Below are positions 54,741-63,587 of a stretch of DNA of 64,000 nucleotides, piece by piece. Both the position numbers and the translations under genes were made by a program. Origin of the DNA: CALMFG01 sp963674805 (GTDB lineage Bacteria; Bacillota; Clostridia; Christensenellales; CALMFG01); the NCBI GenBank assembly GCA_963674805.2, contig CAXXNY010000021.1:545029-609028 (forward strand), written 5' to 3'. Positions within the stretch are counted from its first letter, which is position 1, and every line of letters starts with the position of its first letter. The notes below the pieces were generated by a model. That model was given only the letters and a program-made list of their open reading frames with translations, made no database searches and had not been told where the DNA came from.

Positions 54741-56636
54741 ATGTCAGAAAACAAAGCGCTTGAACTCATCCTATCCAAATGTGATGAAAAAAGCCAAAAA
54801 AAAATCAAACAGATCAGCAATGTTGATATCTTAAACAAGATTGCAAGCAGAATCGAGCTTTGTAATCCTAAAGATGTCTTCGTTCACTCAGGCAGTGAGG
54901 AAGATTGCGAATATATCAAAAAGATGTGTTTAGAGACAGGCGAAGAATCACCTTTGGCCATGGAAGGCCATACGATTCATTTTGACCCGCCAACAGAGCA
55001 AGGCCGCATTGTTGCGCAAACATATTCGATTGAAGATGAAGGCATGTTCACATCTTCCCTTGCAAAAGCGCTGCCAAGGGCTGAAGCTGATGAACTCATC
55101 CAAACCAACATGAAAAATATTATGGATGGAAAAACAATGCTCGTTGCTTTCTATATCCGCGGACCTGTTGGCGCACCAACAGCTTATCCATCTTTAACAA
55201 TTTCGGATACATGGTATCTTGGACATCAGCAAAACAATCTTTATAGATGTTCCCCGGAAGGCTTTGAAAAGCAAGTTGAAAAAATGGGTCTTTTCTTTAC
55301 AAATACACATAGCAAAGGCACATTAGACACGACTAAAGCTTATGTTTTAACAGACAGAACAAATATTGAAACCTGGGCATGGAACGTATCCTACTTAGGC
55401 AACTGTGCGTTAATCAAAAAAGGTCATCACAGATTGGCGAATGATGATGCGATTTATAAGCACAGAGGTGATTACATGTCAGAACACATGTTTATCACTG
55501 GTATTAAGATGAAAGATGGCTCTACCGTGTGGATCGATGGCGCTGCACCCTCAGGCTGTGGTAAAACAACAACAGCTATGGCTGGTGATTCTTTCATCGG
55601 TGATGATCTTGCTCAAATCTGGATTGCAGATGATGGAACAATCCGCTCAATCAATCCTGAGATCGGAATCTTTGGTATCGTTAAAGACGTTAACAAAGAA
55701 GGTGATCCAATTCTCATGGAAAGATTGAGAAATCCTGGTTCAGAGGTCATTTGGTCAAATGTTTGTGTTTCTGATGGCGTTCCTTATTGGGAAGGCTCTG
55801 ATGAAGAAACACCAAAGAGTGGAATAAACTTCCAAGGCGAATGGACAGAAGGAAAAACAGATGCTAATGGAAAGGTTATTCCTATTTCACATCCGAATTC
55901 CAGATGTACAATTCGCTCTAATCAATTGAGCAACTTTAATGAAGCAGCATCAGATGATCCGAAGGGTGTAGATACGCTCGTATTTACATACAGCGGACGT
56001 GATTCTGATACAATGCCTCCTGTTGTGGCCAGTTTGACTCCTGAAGAAGGCGTGACATTCGGTGCTGATATTACATCTCAAACAACAGCAACCGAAGTTG
56101 GCGCTAAAGGCGATGTTAAAAGATCTCCTTGGGCAAATGCTCCTTTCTTCTTAGGTGCATTAGGTGATTATATGGATGGTCAATTTAAATTCTTCACAAA
56201 TCCAAAGCTCACAACAAAGCCTGTTTTAGCATCTTTGAATTACTTCCTTACAGAAGCAGCTCGTGGTGGAAATTCAAATAAACTCATCGGTGAAAAACGT
56301 GATGTACGCTCATGGTTAACATGGCTTGCACGTTTGGCAAAAGGTGAAGTTACAGGAATCAAAACAGCTCTCGGAATTATCCCGACATTTGAAGAAATCA
56401 AAGGCATTTTTGATGAATTGATGCCAGATAAAGGATATTCCAAAGATCTATATGATAAGCAATTCTCACTTTATGTAGATAAACTTATTGATAGAATTGA
56501 TATGCAAGTTGAAGCTTACAAAAAAGAAGTCAATGTCCCAGACGTTTACTTTGAAACACAAGCTACCAAAAAAGCTCGCTTAGAAGAACTCAAAGCAGCT
56601 AAAGGGGCTATTGTTACACCTGATCAATTAGGTTAG
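54741..56636 (+). CDS. pckG: Phosphoenolpyruvate carboxykinase (GTP-type)
   Basis: 631 residues, close to the usual 600-620 of the GTP family. AAGGAG at 54728-54733 fixes the start. Motifs: YIRGPVGAPTAYPSLTISDT near 135-155, the substrate-side RTNIETWAWNVSYLGN, the P-loop APSGCGKTTTA at about 269-279 with the family's extra Cys, GDDLAQIWIADDG (metal-binding Asp) and FFLGALGDYMDG near the C-terminus. It interconverts oxaloacetate and PEP using GTP/GDP. In fermenters it often runs toward oxaloacetate for succinate formation, which is family knowledge and not visible here. The gene stands alone between diverged repeats, with its own promoter, leader hairpin and terminator. Confidence 0.9.
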   Translation: MSENKALELILSKCDEKSQKKIKQISNVDILNKIASRIELCNPKDVFVHSGSEEDCEYIKKMCLETGEESPLAMEGHTIHFDPPTEQGRIVAQTYSIEDEGMFTSSLAKALPRAEADELIQTNMKNIMDGKTMLVAFYIRGPVGAPTAYPSLTISDTWYLGHQQNNLYRCSPEGFEKQVEKMGLFFTNTHSKGTLDTTKAYVLTDRTNIETWAWNVSYLGNCALIKKGHHRLANDDAIYKHRGDYMSEHMFITGIKMKDGSTVWIDGAAPSGCGKTTTAMAGDSFIGDDLAQIWIADDGTIRSINPEIGIFGIVKDVNKEGDPILMERLRNPGSEVIWSNVCVSDGVPYWEGSDEETPKSGINFQGEWTEGKTDANGKVIPISHPNSRCTIRSNQLSNFNEAASDDPKGVDTLVFTYSGRDSDTMPPVVASLTPEEGVTFGADITSQTTATEVGAKGDVKRSPWANAPFFLGALGDYMDGQFKFFTNPKLTTKPVLASLNYFLTEAARGGNSNKLIGEKRDVRSWLTWLARLAKGEVTGIKTALGIIPTFEEIKGIFDELMPDKGYSKDLYDKQFSLYVDKLIDRIDMQVEAYKKEVNVPDVYFETQATKKARLEELKAAKGAIVTPDQLG

Positions 56637-56714
56637 CTTCAAACAGCATAACAAACGTTAAATAAAAGGGCAGTTCTTAATTGCAGAGTTACACTAAAAA
56701 CGGAAAGTAAAAAG

Positions 56715-56749
56715 AGAACCATGATAGAATAGAAATCATGGTTCTTTTC
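56715..56749 (+). terminator. Intrinsic terminator after PEP carboxykinase
   Basis: AGAACCATGAT (56715-56725) pairs perfectly with ATCATGGTTCT (56735-56745), followed by TTTT. Confidence 0.85.
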
Positions 56750-56760
56750 GTATCCAGAAA

Positions 56761-56820
56761 GGAGAGAAGGATGGATAGCGCTTGCATATGCAAGCGCGGC
56801 TTCGGCCGTTCCTTCCTCGC
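56761..56820. other. Candidate structured RNA: three-way junction with UUCG hairpin
   Basis: Two hairpins lie side by side: the 18-nt palindrome CGCTTGCATATGCAAGCG at 56779-56796 and CGGC-TTCG-GCCG at 56797-56808, a UUCG tetraloop closed by C-G. They are enclosed by GAAGGA (56766-56771) pairing with TCCTTC (56810-56815), extendable outward past a bulge. No promoter or family match is recognised. Sequence to 56935 contains TTAGGGTTC twice and GGTTCAAATCCC, reminiscent of a T-arm of a tRNA, but no complete cloverleaf can be drawn. Confidence 0.4.
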
Positions 56821-56952
56821 CCTTATTGCTAAAAACGACTATCAATCGTTTTCTTAACACTTTAAGCCTCTTAGGGTTCGCGTGCCCTTTAGGGTTCAAA
56901 TCCCAAAACATCTTGACCTATAAAATAGACCAGCCGCTATACGGATACTCTA

Positions 56953-57199
56953 TTTTTACATGGCGGAGAAGGAGGGCCCATTATAAACCACTCGGATAAC
57001 AGATAGTGACAGTGAATTTTATAGCGTTTAGGATGATGTGCTTGACAAAATGTTGTGAATTAAAACATAATTACTATTCATTCAACATTCCTCTTGGCAA
57101 ACTATGATGGTGGGATGTTTTTGCTTGAATCCTGAGAGGTCCGAACTGAAAAAACACAAAAAGCGTACCATTTGTAGTGATTTGGGCGGGTATAGCATA
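56953..57199. repeat. Diverged repeat unit, right copy with extra 167 bp
   Basis: TTTTTACATGGCGGAGAAG at 56953-56971 and the block GTCCGAAC (57139), TACCATTTGTAGTG (57166), GGGTATAGCATA (57188-57199) match the unit at 54214-54296. The right copy has about 167 bp between the two blocks that the left copy lacks; within it TTGACA (57042) and CATAAT (57066) could form a promoter with an 18-bp spacer. GAGAAGGAG followed by CATTAT recurs once more near 57231. Confidence 0.5.
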
Positions 57200-57591
57200 G
57201 GTATTAAGTAATATGAGGTCCAAAAGCAGAGAAGGAGATACATTATTACGGTTTATATTGTACTCAGCACACGTTATAGACGATTCAAAATAGTTGAAAT
57301 AGCTCTTTTTATTACTGGAGAATGCTATTTAGAATTTCGACAATATCAAGAAACTTTAAAAGGCGGTCTAGACTGTCGAAAGGAAGATACCTAAAGCTGG
57401 ACATATGCCATCTGCGTTAGGGGTGGTTGACGATTAAGAATAATTAAGCTATTTAGTTTAAGACAAAAAAGATATGTGTACGGCCTTGGAAAAAAGTTGG
57501 ATATATAATAAACTATAGTGAGTTAATATCTTTAGTGTACTCTTTTTAGAAAACCCTTTGCTTTTAAAATATTGAAACCACGCGGGGACAT
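57200..57591. other. AT-rich intergenic region without recognised gene
   Basis: About 390 bases upstream of the receptor-regulator gene. No frame with a plausible start and ribosome-binding site reaches gene length. It should hold the promoter of the downstream gene; I could not single out a good -35/-10 pair. Confidence 0.4.
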
Positions 57592-59568
57592 ATGAAGAAT
57601 AAATTCACTTATATTTTTATTTTAGTTATATTAGTATTGATGGCAGTTTATTGCAGCCAGATAATTAAGTTTAACAGCGATAAATATAACAAAGCAATTG
57701 ACGGAAAGATCGATTTAAACGCTGATTATCTGAACAGCGTGGATTATATTTCTCTTGGCGGTGAGTGGCAATTTTATCCGAACGTATTTCTAAGTTTGGA
57801 TGAAATAAAAAAGACCGATAAAGCAGCTCTAAATGTCAGGCTTCCTGGTTCTTGGATTGATCGCAGCGGTGAAGAAGGCAGACGCGGATATGGCACATAT
57901 TGTTTGGAATTTAACAACGTCATACCTGAGACAGAGCTCAGTTTTCTTTTTGCAATAGCCCCCAGCGAGGCATACGATGTTTATATTGACAGCGATAGGA
58001 TTTTCGGCGTTGGGCAGATTGGAGAAACCAAGGAGACCGTCGAACCCGAATATAAATCTTTTGCGGTGGATACTAAAATTAGTGACGGTTCACTAATGAT
58101 TATGCACGTAAGTGATGTGTATTATCACAGCGGCGGATTTGTTCGGCCGATAACCGCAGGATATAGACAAAATATAGATAGGCTCAAATTAAACATATTA
58201 ATAAAAGATGTTCTCATCTTAGGGTCGCTCACTTTATTGCTGTTAATCATTTTAATAATGGCGTTTATCAATAAAAGAAACAGACTAACACTTATTTATT
58301 TATTGCTGGCCAACCTGATCTCAATCTGCTATGTTTTATCAACCGGGGATATTATCATTCAGACTATTTTCCCCAATATTCCGTTTTTCATTCATTACAC
58401 AATGTATTATCTTATCTCGATTTGCGGTGGGACACTTTTAATATTGTTTATTAGAAACTTATATCCAGAATTGATAAACAAGACAGTATCATCTCTCTCT
58501 CTGGTAAAAGCTGGCGTACTCTTCTTTTTGTTTTTTACATTTAAAGGCCGTTTTGTCGGCGCAATATCCAACGTAAAAGATATCCTGGCTTTGGTGGAAT
58601 TCATATACTGTATAGCGTTCCTTATCATTGGAATCACACAAAAGAAGAAGAATGCACTGCTGATGCTAATTGGTGTGTTCGCGCTATTCATGAGTGTGCT
58701 TTGGGATATGATGTATGCCTATTCAATGATATTTACATCGCTTGAATTCATCATGCCCTATGGTTTAGTGGTGCTCAGCCTCTGCTCTGTGGTTTCAATC
58801 ATCAAAGAATATCAATCCGTTTATATGGATGCTCTGGAATACCAGAATCTTAAGCTGAAATTAAATGAACAAAAGGCGGAGAAGGGCGAGAAACTCTACA
58901 ACATCAAATTGTTTGGTGCGTTTGAGGTATATCGAAATGACGGTACGCGGGTTCATTTTAGAACACAAAAAACAAAGGAATTGATGGCATATTTGGTTCA
59001 TCATAAAAATCAGGAAATGGACAGCGATACGATTATCAATGACCTGTGGCCGGATAAACCGTTGGATAAAGCGAAAGGGATTCTTTATACGACCTTTTAT
59101 TACTTAAGAAAAGAGATGAATGCTGCCGAGCAAACCGTTTTTGATAAACGTTATCTGCTTAAAGAAAAGTTTTATCATTCCGATTATGATGTGTTTTTGA
59201 AGCAAAGTGAAGCATTGTATGATTCAAGCGACGGCAAAATCAGCGAGGAAAACATGACATTTTTTGAAGCAATAATCTTATTATATAATGACGGTTATTT
59301 TGAAAAAGACCATTACTTATGGGCAAATGAAAAACGTATAGAGATTGAAAACAAGGTCATGGCGTATGCTTATCAGGCCCTGAAGGTTTATGATGGAAAA
59401 AGCGATACTGTTAAAGAAATTGCACTGTGTGAAAGAATGATCGCAATTGATGGATTCCAAGAAAATCTGTATCAGCGGCTGTTGGCAGCTTATCTAAAAA
59501 TCGGTAATCAAAAAAGATTTGAGGAGGCAAGAGTAAAGTATGAAAGTGCTTTAAAAGAGCTTAATTAA
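57592..59568 (+). CDS. Seven-helix receptor fused to a SARP-type DNA-binding domain with BTAD
   Basis: 658 residues. An N-terminal anchor (5-25) precedes an extracellular beta-sandwich at about 30-195 (LGGEWQFYPNVFLS, VRLPGSWID, GYGTYCLEF), resembling 7TMR-DISM extracellular or sugar-binding jelly-roll modules. Seven membrane helices follow between about 203 and 403. A short coiled coil (404-432) leads to a winged-helix domain from residue 438 (IKLFGAFEVYRNDGTRVHF, then TQKTKELMAYLVHH) and a helical BTAD-like domain (about 540-658), the pair typical of SARP regulators. One chain thus links an outside ligand to DNA without phosphorelay. The surface-protein gene 150 bp downstream is the likely target. 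A strong terminator follows. Confidence 0.8.
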   Translation: MKNKFTYIFILVILVLMAVYCSQIIKFNSDKYNKAIDGKIDLNADYLNSVDYISLGGEWQFYPNVFLSLDEIKKTDKAALNVRLPGSWIDRSGEEGRRGYGTYCLEFNNVIPETELSFLFAIAPSEAYDVYIDSDRIFGVGQIGETKETVEPEYKSFAVDTKISDGSLMIMHVSDVYYHSGGFVRPITAGYRQNIDRLKLNILIKDVLILGSLTLLLLIILIMAFINKRNRLTLIYLLLANLISICYVLSTGDIIIQTIFPNIPFFIHYTMYYLISICGGTLLILFIRNLYPELINKTVSSLSLVKAGVLFFLFFTFKGRFVGAISNVKDILALVEFIYCIAFLIIGITQKKKNALLMLIGVFALFMSVLWDMMYAYSMIFTSLEFIMPYGLVVLSLCSVVSIIKEYQSVYMDALEYQNLKLKLNEQKAEKGEKLYNIKLFGAFEVYRNDGTRVHFRTQKTKELMAYLVHHKNQEMDSDTIINDLWPDKPLDKAKGILYTTFYYLRKEMNAAEQTVFDKRYLLKEKFYHSDYDVFLKQSEALYDSSDGKISEENMTFFEAIILLYNDGYFEKDHYLWANEKRIEIENKVMAYAYQALKVYDGKSDTVKEIALCERMIAIDGFQENLYQRLLAAYLKIGNQKRFEEARVKYESALKELN

Positions 59569-59583
59569 AAAGTATTGATATTT

Positions 59584-59620
59584 AAGCTGTTTTAAGCGTT
59601 TAGCTTAAGACAGCTTTTTT
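59584..59620 (+). terminator. Strong intrinsic terminator after the receptor-regulator
   Basis: AAGCTGTTTTAAGC (59584-59597) pairs with GCTTAAGACAGCTT (59603-59616) with one wobble, 5-nt loop, then T-run. Confidence 0.85.
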
Positions 59621-59657
59621 GTTTGAAATTCAAAAAAGCATGATTGTTGAGGATTTG

Positions 59658-59687
59658 TTGAGATGGCTTATGGTATAAGATTATAAT
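59658..59687 (+). promoter_or_regulatory. Promoter of the leucine-rich surface-protein gene
   Basis: TTGAGA at 59658-59663, 18-bp spacer, TATAAT at 59682-59687, about 30 bp before the start codon at 59721. Confidence 0.55.
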
Positions 59688-59720
59688 GGGATTTTTAATA
59701 TTAGGATGGTTACTTAAATT

Positions 59721-61697
59721 ATGAAAAAGAATTTTCTTGCATTAGTTATTTTAACATTGTTGGTGTTATTGTTTTTTCCAAACACAGCACTAGCTGCAAA
59801 TAACTATGATTCCGGTACAAGAACTTTAACAATTGATTCTCCTCCGTCGGTGAGCACTTATAGCTATCCTGCATGGGATATTTTTCAACAAGAACTTATA
59901 AATCTTGTTGGTGGTGAGGCTAATCTTAGCAATGTAAAAACACTAAAGATTACTGGTGGTGTAATTTATGGTAATGCTGATAATCCGAATATAGCAGGTC
60001 TAGCTTTTGATGATATTTCTTTTTTACAACAAAAGCTATCAGGATTAGAAGTTTTAGAGATATCAGGTAGTGTTTCTTTTAATAGTAATACGATACGAGA
60101 TTATGCCTTTTTAACGCAACCGGGTATATTGGAAAACCTAACTACTGTTATTATTAATCCTTCAAATTCTTCATTAACTTTTGGAAATTCTGTATTTAAC
60201 AGTACGCTGAAGGATGCTAGTAAATTAGTATCGGTAAGTATACCTAAAGCAGTGCAATTTGGTAATAATGCTTTTACCAACCAACGCAATTTAACAACTG
60301 TCAGCTTGGATAATGTAACTAGCTTCGGTGATGCTGCATTTTCATACAATTATAATTTAGCGACCATTTCGCTTCCCGAAACAACCACTTTTGGATCAAA
60401 TGCTTTTAGTCAGTGTTTTAGACTTAGCAATATTTCTTTGCCTAAAGCTACTATATTTGGTGATAGTAGTTTTACATGTTCTAATGTTTCTGCCAATGGC
60501 AGCGAAGTCAACAATGCATTGACATCCTTATCTTTGCCAGAAGTTACAACTATAGGTCAATCTTTTCTTAACGGTTATACTGCAATAACAAGTGTATCCA
60601 TGCCAAAAGTAACTTCAATAGGTAATTATGCGTTTGATAAATCTAAAGCTGGAATTGAACTTACTTTGGGTGTAACGCCACCTGCAGTTACTTCTAGCAC
60701 TTTTTTATTCTACTCAACACAATCAAATACACATAGATTAAATATTCCTAAAAGTGCAGAAGCAACATATAAAGCTGTGAATGATGGAAACACAACAGAT
60801 AGCAAGTGGTATACATTTGCGCTTCCAGTATATTATTATGTTAACTATTCTGGTTATGGCAATACTGGGGGAAGCGTGCCGACAGACCCATCAAGCGGCA
60901 CATATACTACCGGCGATACAGTTCCTGTTCTTGGAAACACAGGTAACCTTGTAAAGACTGGATATGAGTTCAGTGGCTGGACGTTGAATGGTACGACGGG
61001 TACTGTGTATATTGCCGGGCAGACTGTGACTGTTGGGACCAGTAATATCACTTTTTATGCTAAATGGGATCCGATTAGTTATAAAGTGAGATTTAATAAA
61101 GATGCTGATGATGCCACTGGCTCAATGGCGGATCAAACATTTACATATGGAATAAGTAGTAACCTTTCATCAAATGGATTCTCTAGATCGGGATATAATT
61201 TTAGCGGATGGGCAACCGCTTCGGGCAGTACTACGGTTGCATATTCCGATACACAATCAGTAAGAAATCTAGCAAGTAACGATGGTGATATTATAAATCT
61301 ATATGCAGTATGGACAGCTTCAAACCGAACAGTCACTTTTAATTCGAATGGTGGTTCATCGGTTAATGATATTACCGTACCTGCAGGAGATAATATTGAA
61401 AATAGCCCTGAATCATCTAAAGCCGACTGGTACTTGGAGGGTTGGTATACAAATAGCAGCCTAGAATCTCTATATAAGGTTACATTTCCTTACCAGGTCA
61501 ATGATAATATTACACTTTACGCAAAGTGGTCCAAGGCAGAAATTATTACGTTTAATAAAAATGATGGAAGCGTTACACCTGAAACCAAAACACAAGTATT
61601 CCTATCAGGAGAAACTAAGAATCTTGAAACAAATTCGTTTACGAGGACTGGGTATAATTTTAAGGGATGGGCAACTACATCAAACGGTAGTGTGTGA
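59721..61697 (+). pseudogene. Leucine-rich/InlB-repeat surface protein truncated by an insertion sequence
   Basis: 658 residues remain. Signal peptide 1-25 (ending NTALA). Residues 27-45 (YDSGTRTLTIDSPPSVS) match the start of the NPQTG protein at 52.3 kb. BspA-like LRR_5 repeats cover about 110-350 (FRLSNISLPKATIFGDSSF). InlB/Flg_new repeats follow from about 375 (GYEFSGWTLNGTTGTVYI; GYNFSGWATASGSTT), and the last one breaks off at KGWATTSNGSV. The stop TGA is contributed by the first bases of the IS at 61695. A wall-anchoring C-terminus would be expected and is missing. It may still be secreted as a shortened protein. Confidence 0.8.
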
Positions 61698-61771
61698 CCT
61701 TGCCCCACAGAATTGAACAAATTGAAAGTGAGGATTTGCAAATGGTATAATAAATCACGAGGTGAAGAATC

Positions 61772-62050
61772 ATGGGAAAGAGGAATTATACAGCTGAGCA
61801 AATTATCAGCAAACTACGAGAGGTAGAGGTAAAAATCAGCCAAGGAATCAAAGTAGCTGAAGCGGTGCGTAGTATAGAAGTGAGCGAGCAAACCTACTAT
61901 CGGTGGCGAAGTGAATATGGTGGTATGCGGACCAGCCAGGCAAAGAAACTGAAGGAACTTGAAAAAGAGAATATTCGGCTCAAAAAGCTTGTAGCGGATT
62001 TATCCCTTGATAATGCAATTTTAAAAGAAGTATCACGGGGAAACTTCTGA
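61772..62050 (+). CDS. IS3-family transposase OrfA
   Basis: 92 residues: an HTH (TAEQIISKLREVEVKISQG, then SIEVSEQTYYRWRSEYGGM) and a leucine-zipper-like helix (LKELEKENIRLKKLVADLSL). The ending LDNAILKEVSRGNF is characteristic of this IS group. In intact elements a -1 frameshift near the end makes the OrfAB fusion that is the active transposase; here the orfB frame opens just before this stop. Confidence 0.88.
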   Translation: MGKRNYTAEQIISKLREVEVKISQGIKVAEAVRSIEVSEQTYYRWRSEYGGMRTSQAKKLKELEKENIRLKKLVADLSLDNAILKEVSRGNF

Positions 62051-62912
62051 GCCCTGCCAAACGCAGGGCAGCAGTAGAGTGTATCATTACGCAGTTTCCT
62101 ACAACCAAAGCGCATGCGTGCCAGTTAGTTGGCCAATATCGAAGCACACAGCATTATCAACCGAAACGATTACCGGATGAAGATGACTTAACAGCTAGAA
62201 TTATTGAATTAGCCTGTAAGTATGGACGATATGGATATCGGCGCATTACGGCACTATTAAACGCAGAAGGCTATCAGGTTAATCACAAGCGTGTAGAGCG
62301 AATATGGCGGCAGCAAGGGCTCAAAGTGCCCCAAAAGCAGAAGAAACGGGGAAGACTGTGGCTAAACGAAGGATCATGCATTAGATTAAAGCCGGAATAC
62401 CCAAACCATGTATGGAGCTATGACTTGGTGTTCGACAAGACAACGGACTGCAAATCATTCAAGGTGTTAAATATTATTGACGAATATACACGGGAATGCT
62501 TATGTACATATGCTGCAAGACAGATCCGTTGGGCTGAAGTTCAGGAATGTTTGGCGGAAAACTTTTGCTTAAGAGGATTGCCCGAGTATATCAGATCGGA
62601 TAATGGTAGTGAATTTACAGCAAAGAACCTAAGAGATTGGCTACAGAGATTAGAAGTAACAACGACATATATCGAACCCGGAAGTCCCTGGAGAATGGAT
62701 ATATTGAATCATTTAATGGAAAATGAGAGACGGAATTGCTTAATGGTGAAATCTTTGATACGATGCAAGAAGCGAAAATCCTGATTGAACAATGGCGGAA
62801 GGAATACAACACAATCCGACCGCATAGCTCATTGGGATACCGACCTCCGGTACCGGAGGTCATCCTTCCAAAAGAATATCAAGTCTGCAAAAAATCACTT
62901 TCAAGTGTGTAG
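62047..62912 (+). pseudogene. IS3-family transposase OrfB, frameshifted
   Basis: The frame begins LLSPAKRRAAVECI just at the end of orfA and continues through GYRRITALLNAEGYQVNHKR. The DDE core follows, with the first Asp in HVWSYDLVFD and the second in YIRSDNGSEF. After GSPW (about 62690) one base is missing, so the catalytic Glu segment, expected as NGYIESFNGKLRDE, is read out of frame and the protein stops at 62784. A second indel pair lies near 62725-62737. The remainder (IEQWRKEYNTIRPHSSLGYR to the stop at 62912) is still recognisable. The enzyme should be inactive unless these are sequencing errors. Confidence 0.82.
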
Positions 62913-62930
62913 TAAAACTTGGGGCAGGTT

Positions 62931-63587
62931 AATATTTTTAAAGATTTTGCCATTCTAAAGTTCAAGCAGGTACGTTCCTTATTCCTGACTATGATTCTGC
63001 ACTCGACAGGGATGATCATACCATCAGTAGCAGGTGTTTATTACATGACATATTATGTGCGCCGCCCAGATTTAATCCCTCTATATATGGTAATTGCTAT
63101 GGGTACTGGCTTGATTGTAACACCGTTTATTCCAGCTATATTAAAACGCATTTCGGGAAAGGCATTGACAGTAATCTCTGCAGCAGGCATGGCGCTCTTT
63201 AATATAATAGTATACTTCGTGCCACCCACATCAATACCTGTCCTGTTTATACTGTTTGCACTTGTTGCGGTATTTACTATGGTGCCAATAATAACTATCA
63301 CTTCTTTGCTAGCTCACACAGCTGACTATGTTTCGGTTAAAGAAAACAAGCGTTACGATGGTGTTATTTTTTCACTGAATTCTTTTGCAGTTAAAGTAGG
63401 AACTGCTTTTGCAGGTGTGATTATGAGCTTAATACTCGGATTAACAGGGTATATAGCAAATTTGCCTGAGCAGACATCAGGAGTTATGACTGGAATAAAT
63501 CTCTCTCGTTCATTTATTCCCGCCGCAATTGCAGTGATCGCCATGCTATTGGCGATGACTTACAAATCCCCTGAAAAGAGTAATTGA
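62931..63587 (+). pseudogene. 3' half of a GPH-family (MelB-like) sugar:cation symporter
   Basis: About 218 residues fused in frame to the IS end. Hydrophobic segments and motifs such as VAGVYYMTYYVRRPDLIPLYM and the later ADYVSVKENKRYDGVIFSLNSFAVKVGTAFAG are typical of the second half of glycoside-pentoside-hexuronide symporters (the D/E-Y-G-E/K and NSFxxK blocks). The first half is absent from the window, as are a real start and ribosome-binding site. It is therefore a remnant left by IS-mediated deletion or recombination. Confidence 0.8.

Larger units (their letters stand above)
61695..62931 (+). mobile_element. IS3-family insertion sequence (IS407-like group)
   Basis: About 1.24 kb. The imperfect terminal repeats are TGACCTTGCCCC at 61695 and, read from the other strand, TAACCTGCCCC ending at 62931. 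It contains orfA and a frameshifted orfB. The flanks show no target-site duplication (GTG on the left, ATA on the right). They also belong to two unrelated genes, a surface protein and a sugar symporter, so this is probably a recombination junction rather than a simple insertion. Confidence 0.8.

Noticed and set aside
56840..56935. Possible tRNA-Leu (anticodon-like CTTAGG, GGTTCAAATCCC)
   Set aside because: No matching acceptor stem, D arm or 5' half could be found, so at most a fragment; only mentioned with the structured region.
57042..57071. TTGACA-N18-CATAAT as a promoter for an unseen gene
   Set aside because: No frame or structured RNA with support lies downstream before 57592; kept only as a remark in the repeat entry.
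62326..62912. TGA recoding as an explanation for the broken transposase
   Set aside because: The break is caused by indels (frame changes after GSPW), not by a single TGA, and TGA ends many intact genes here.
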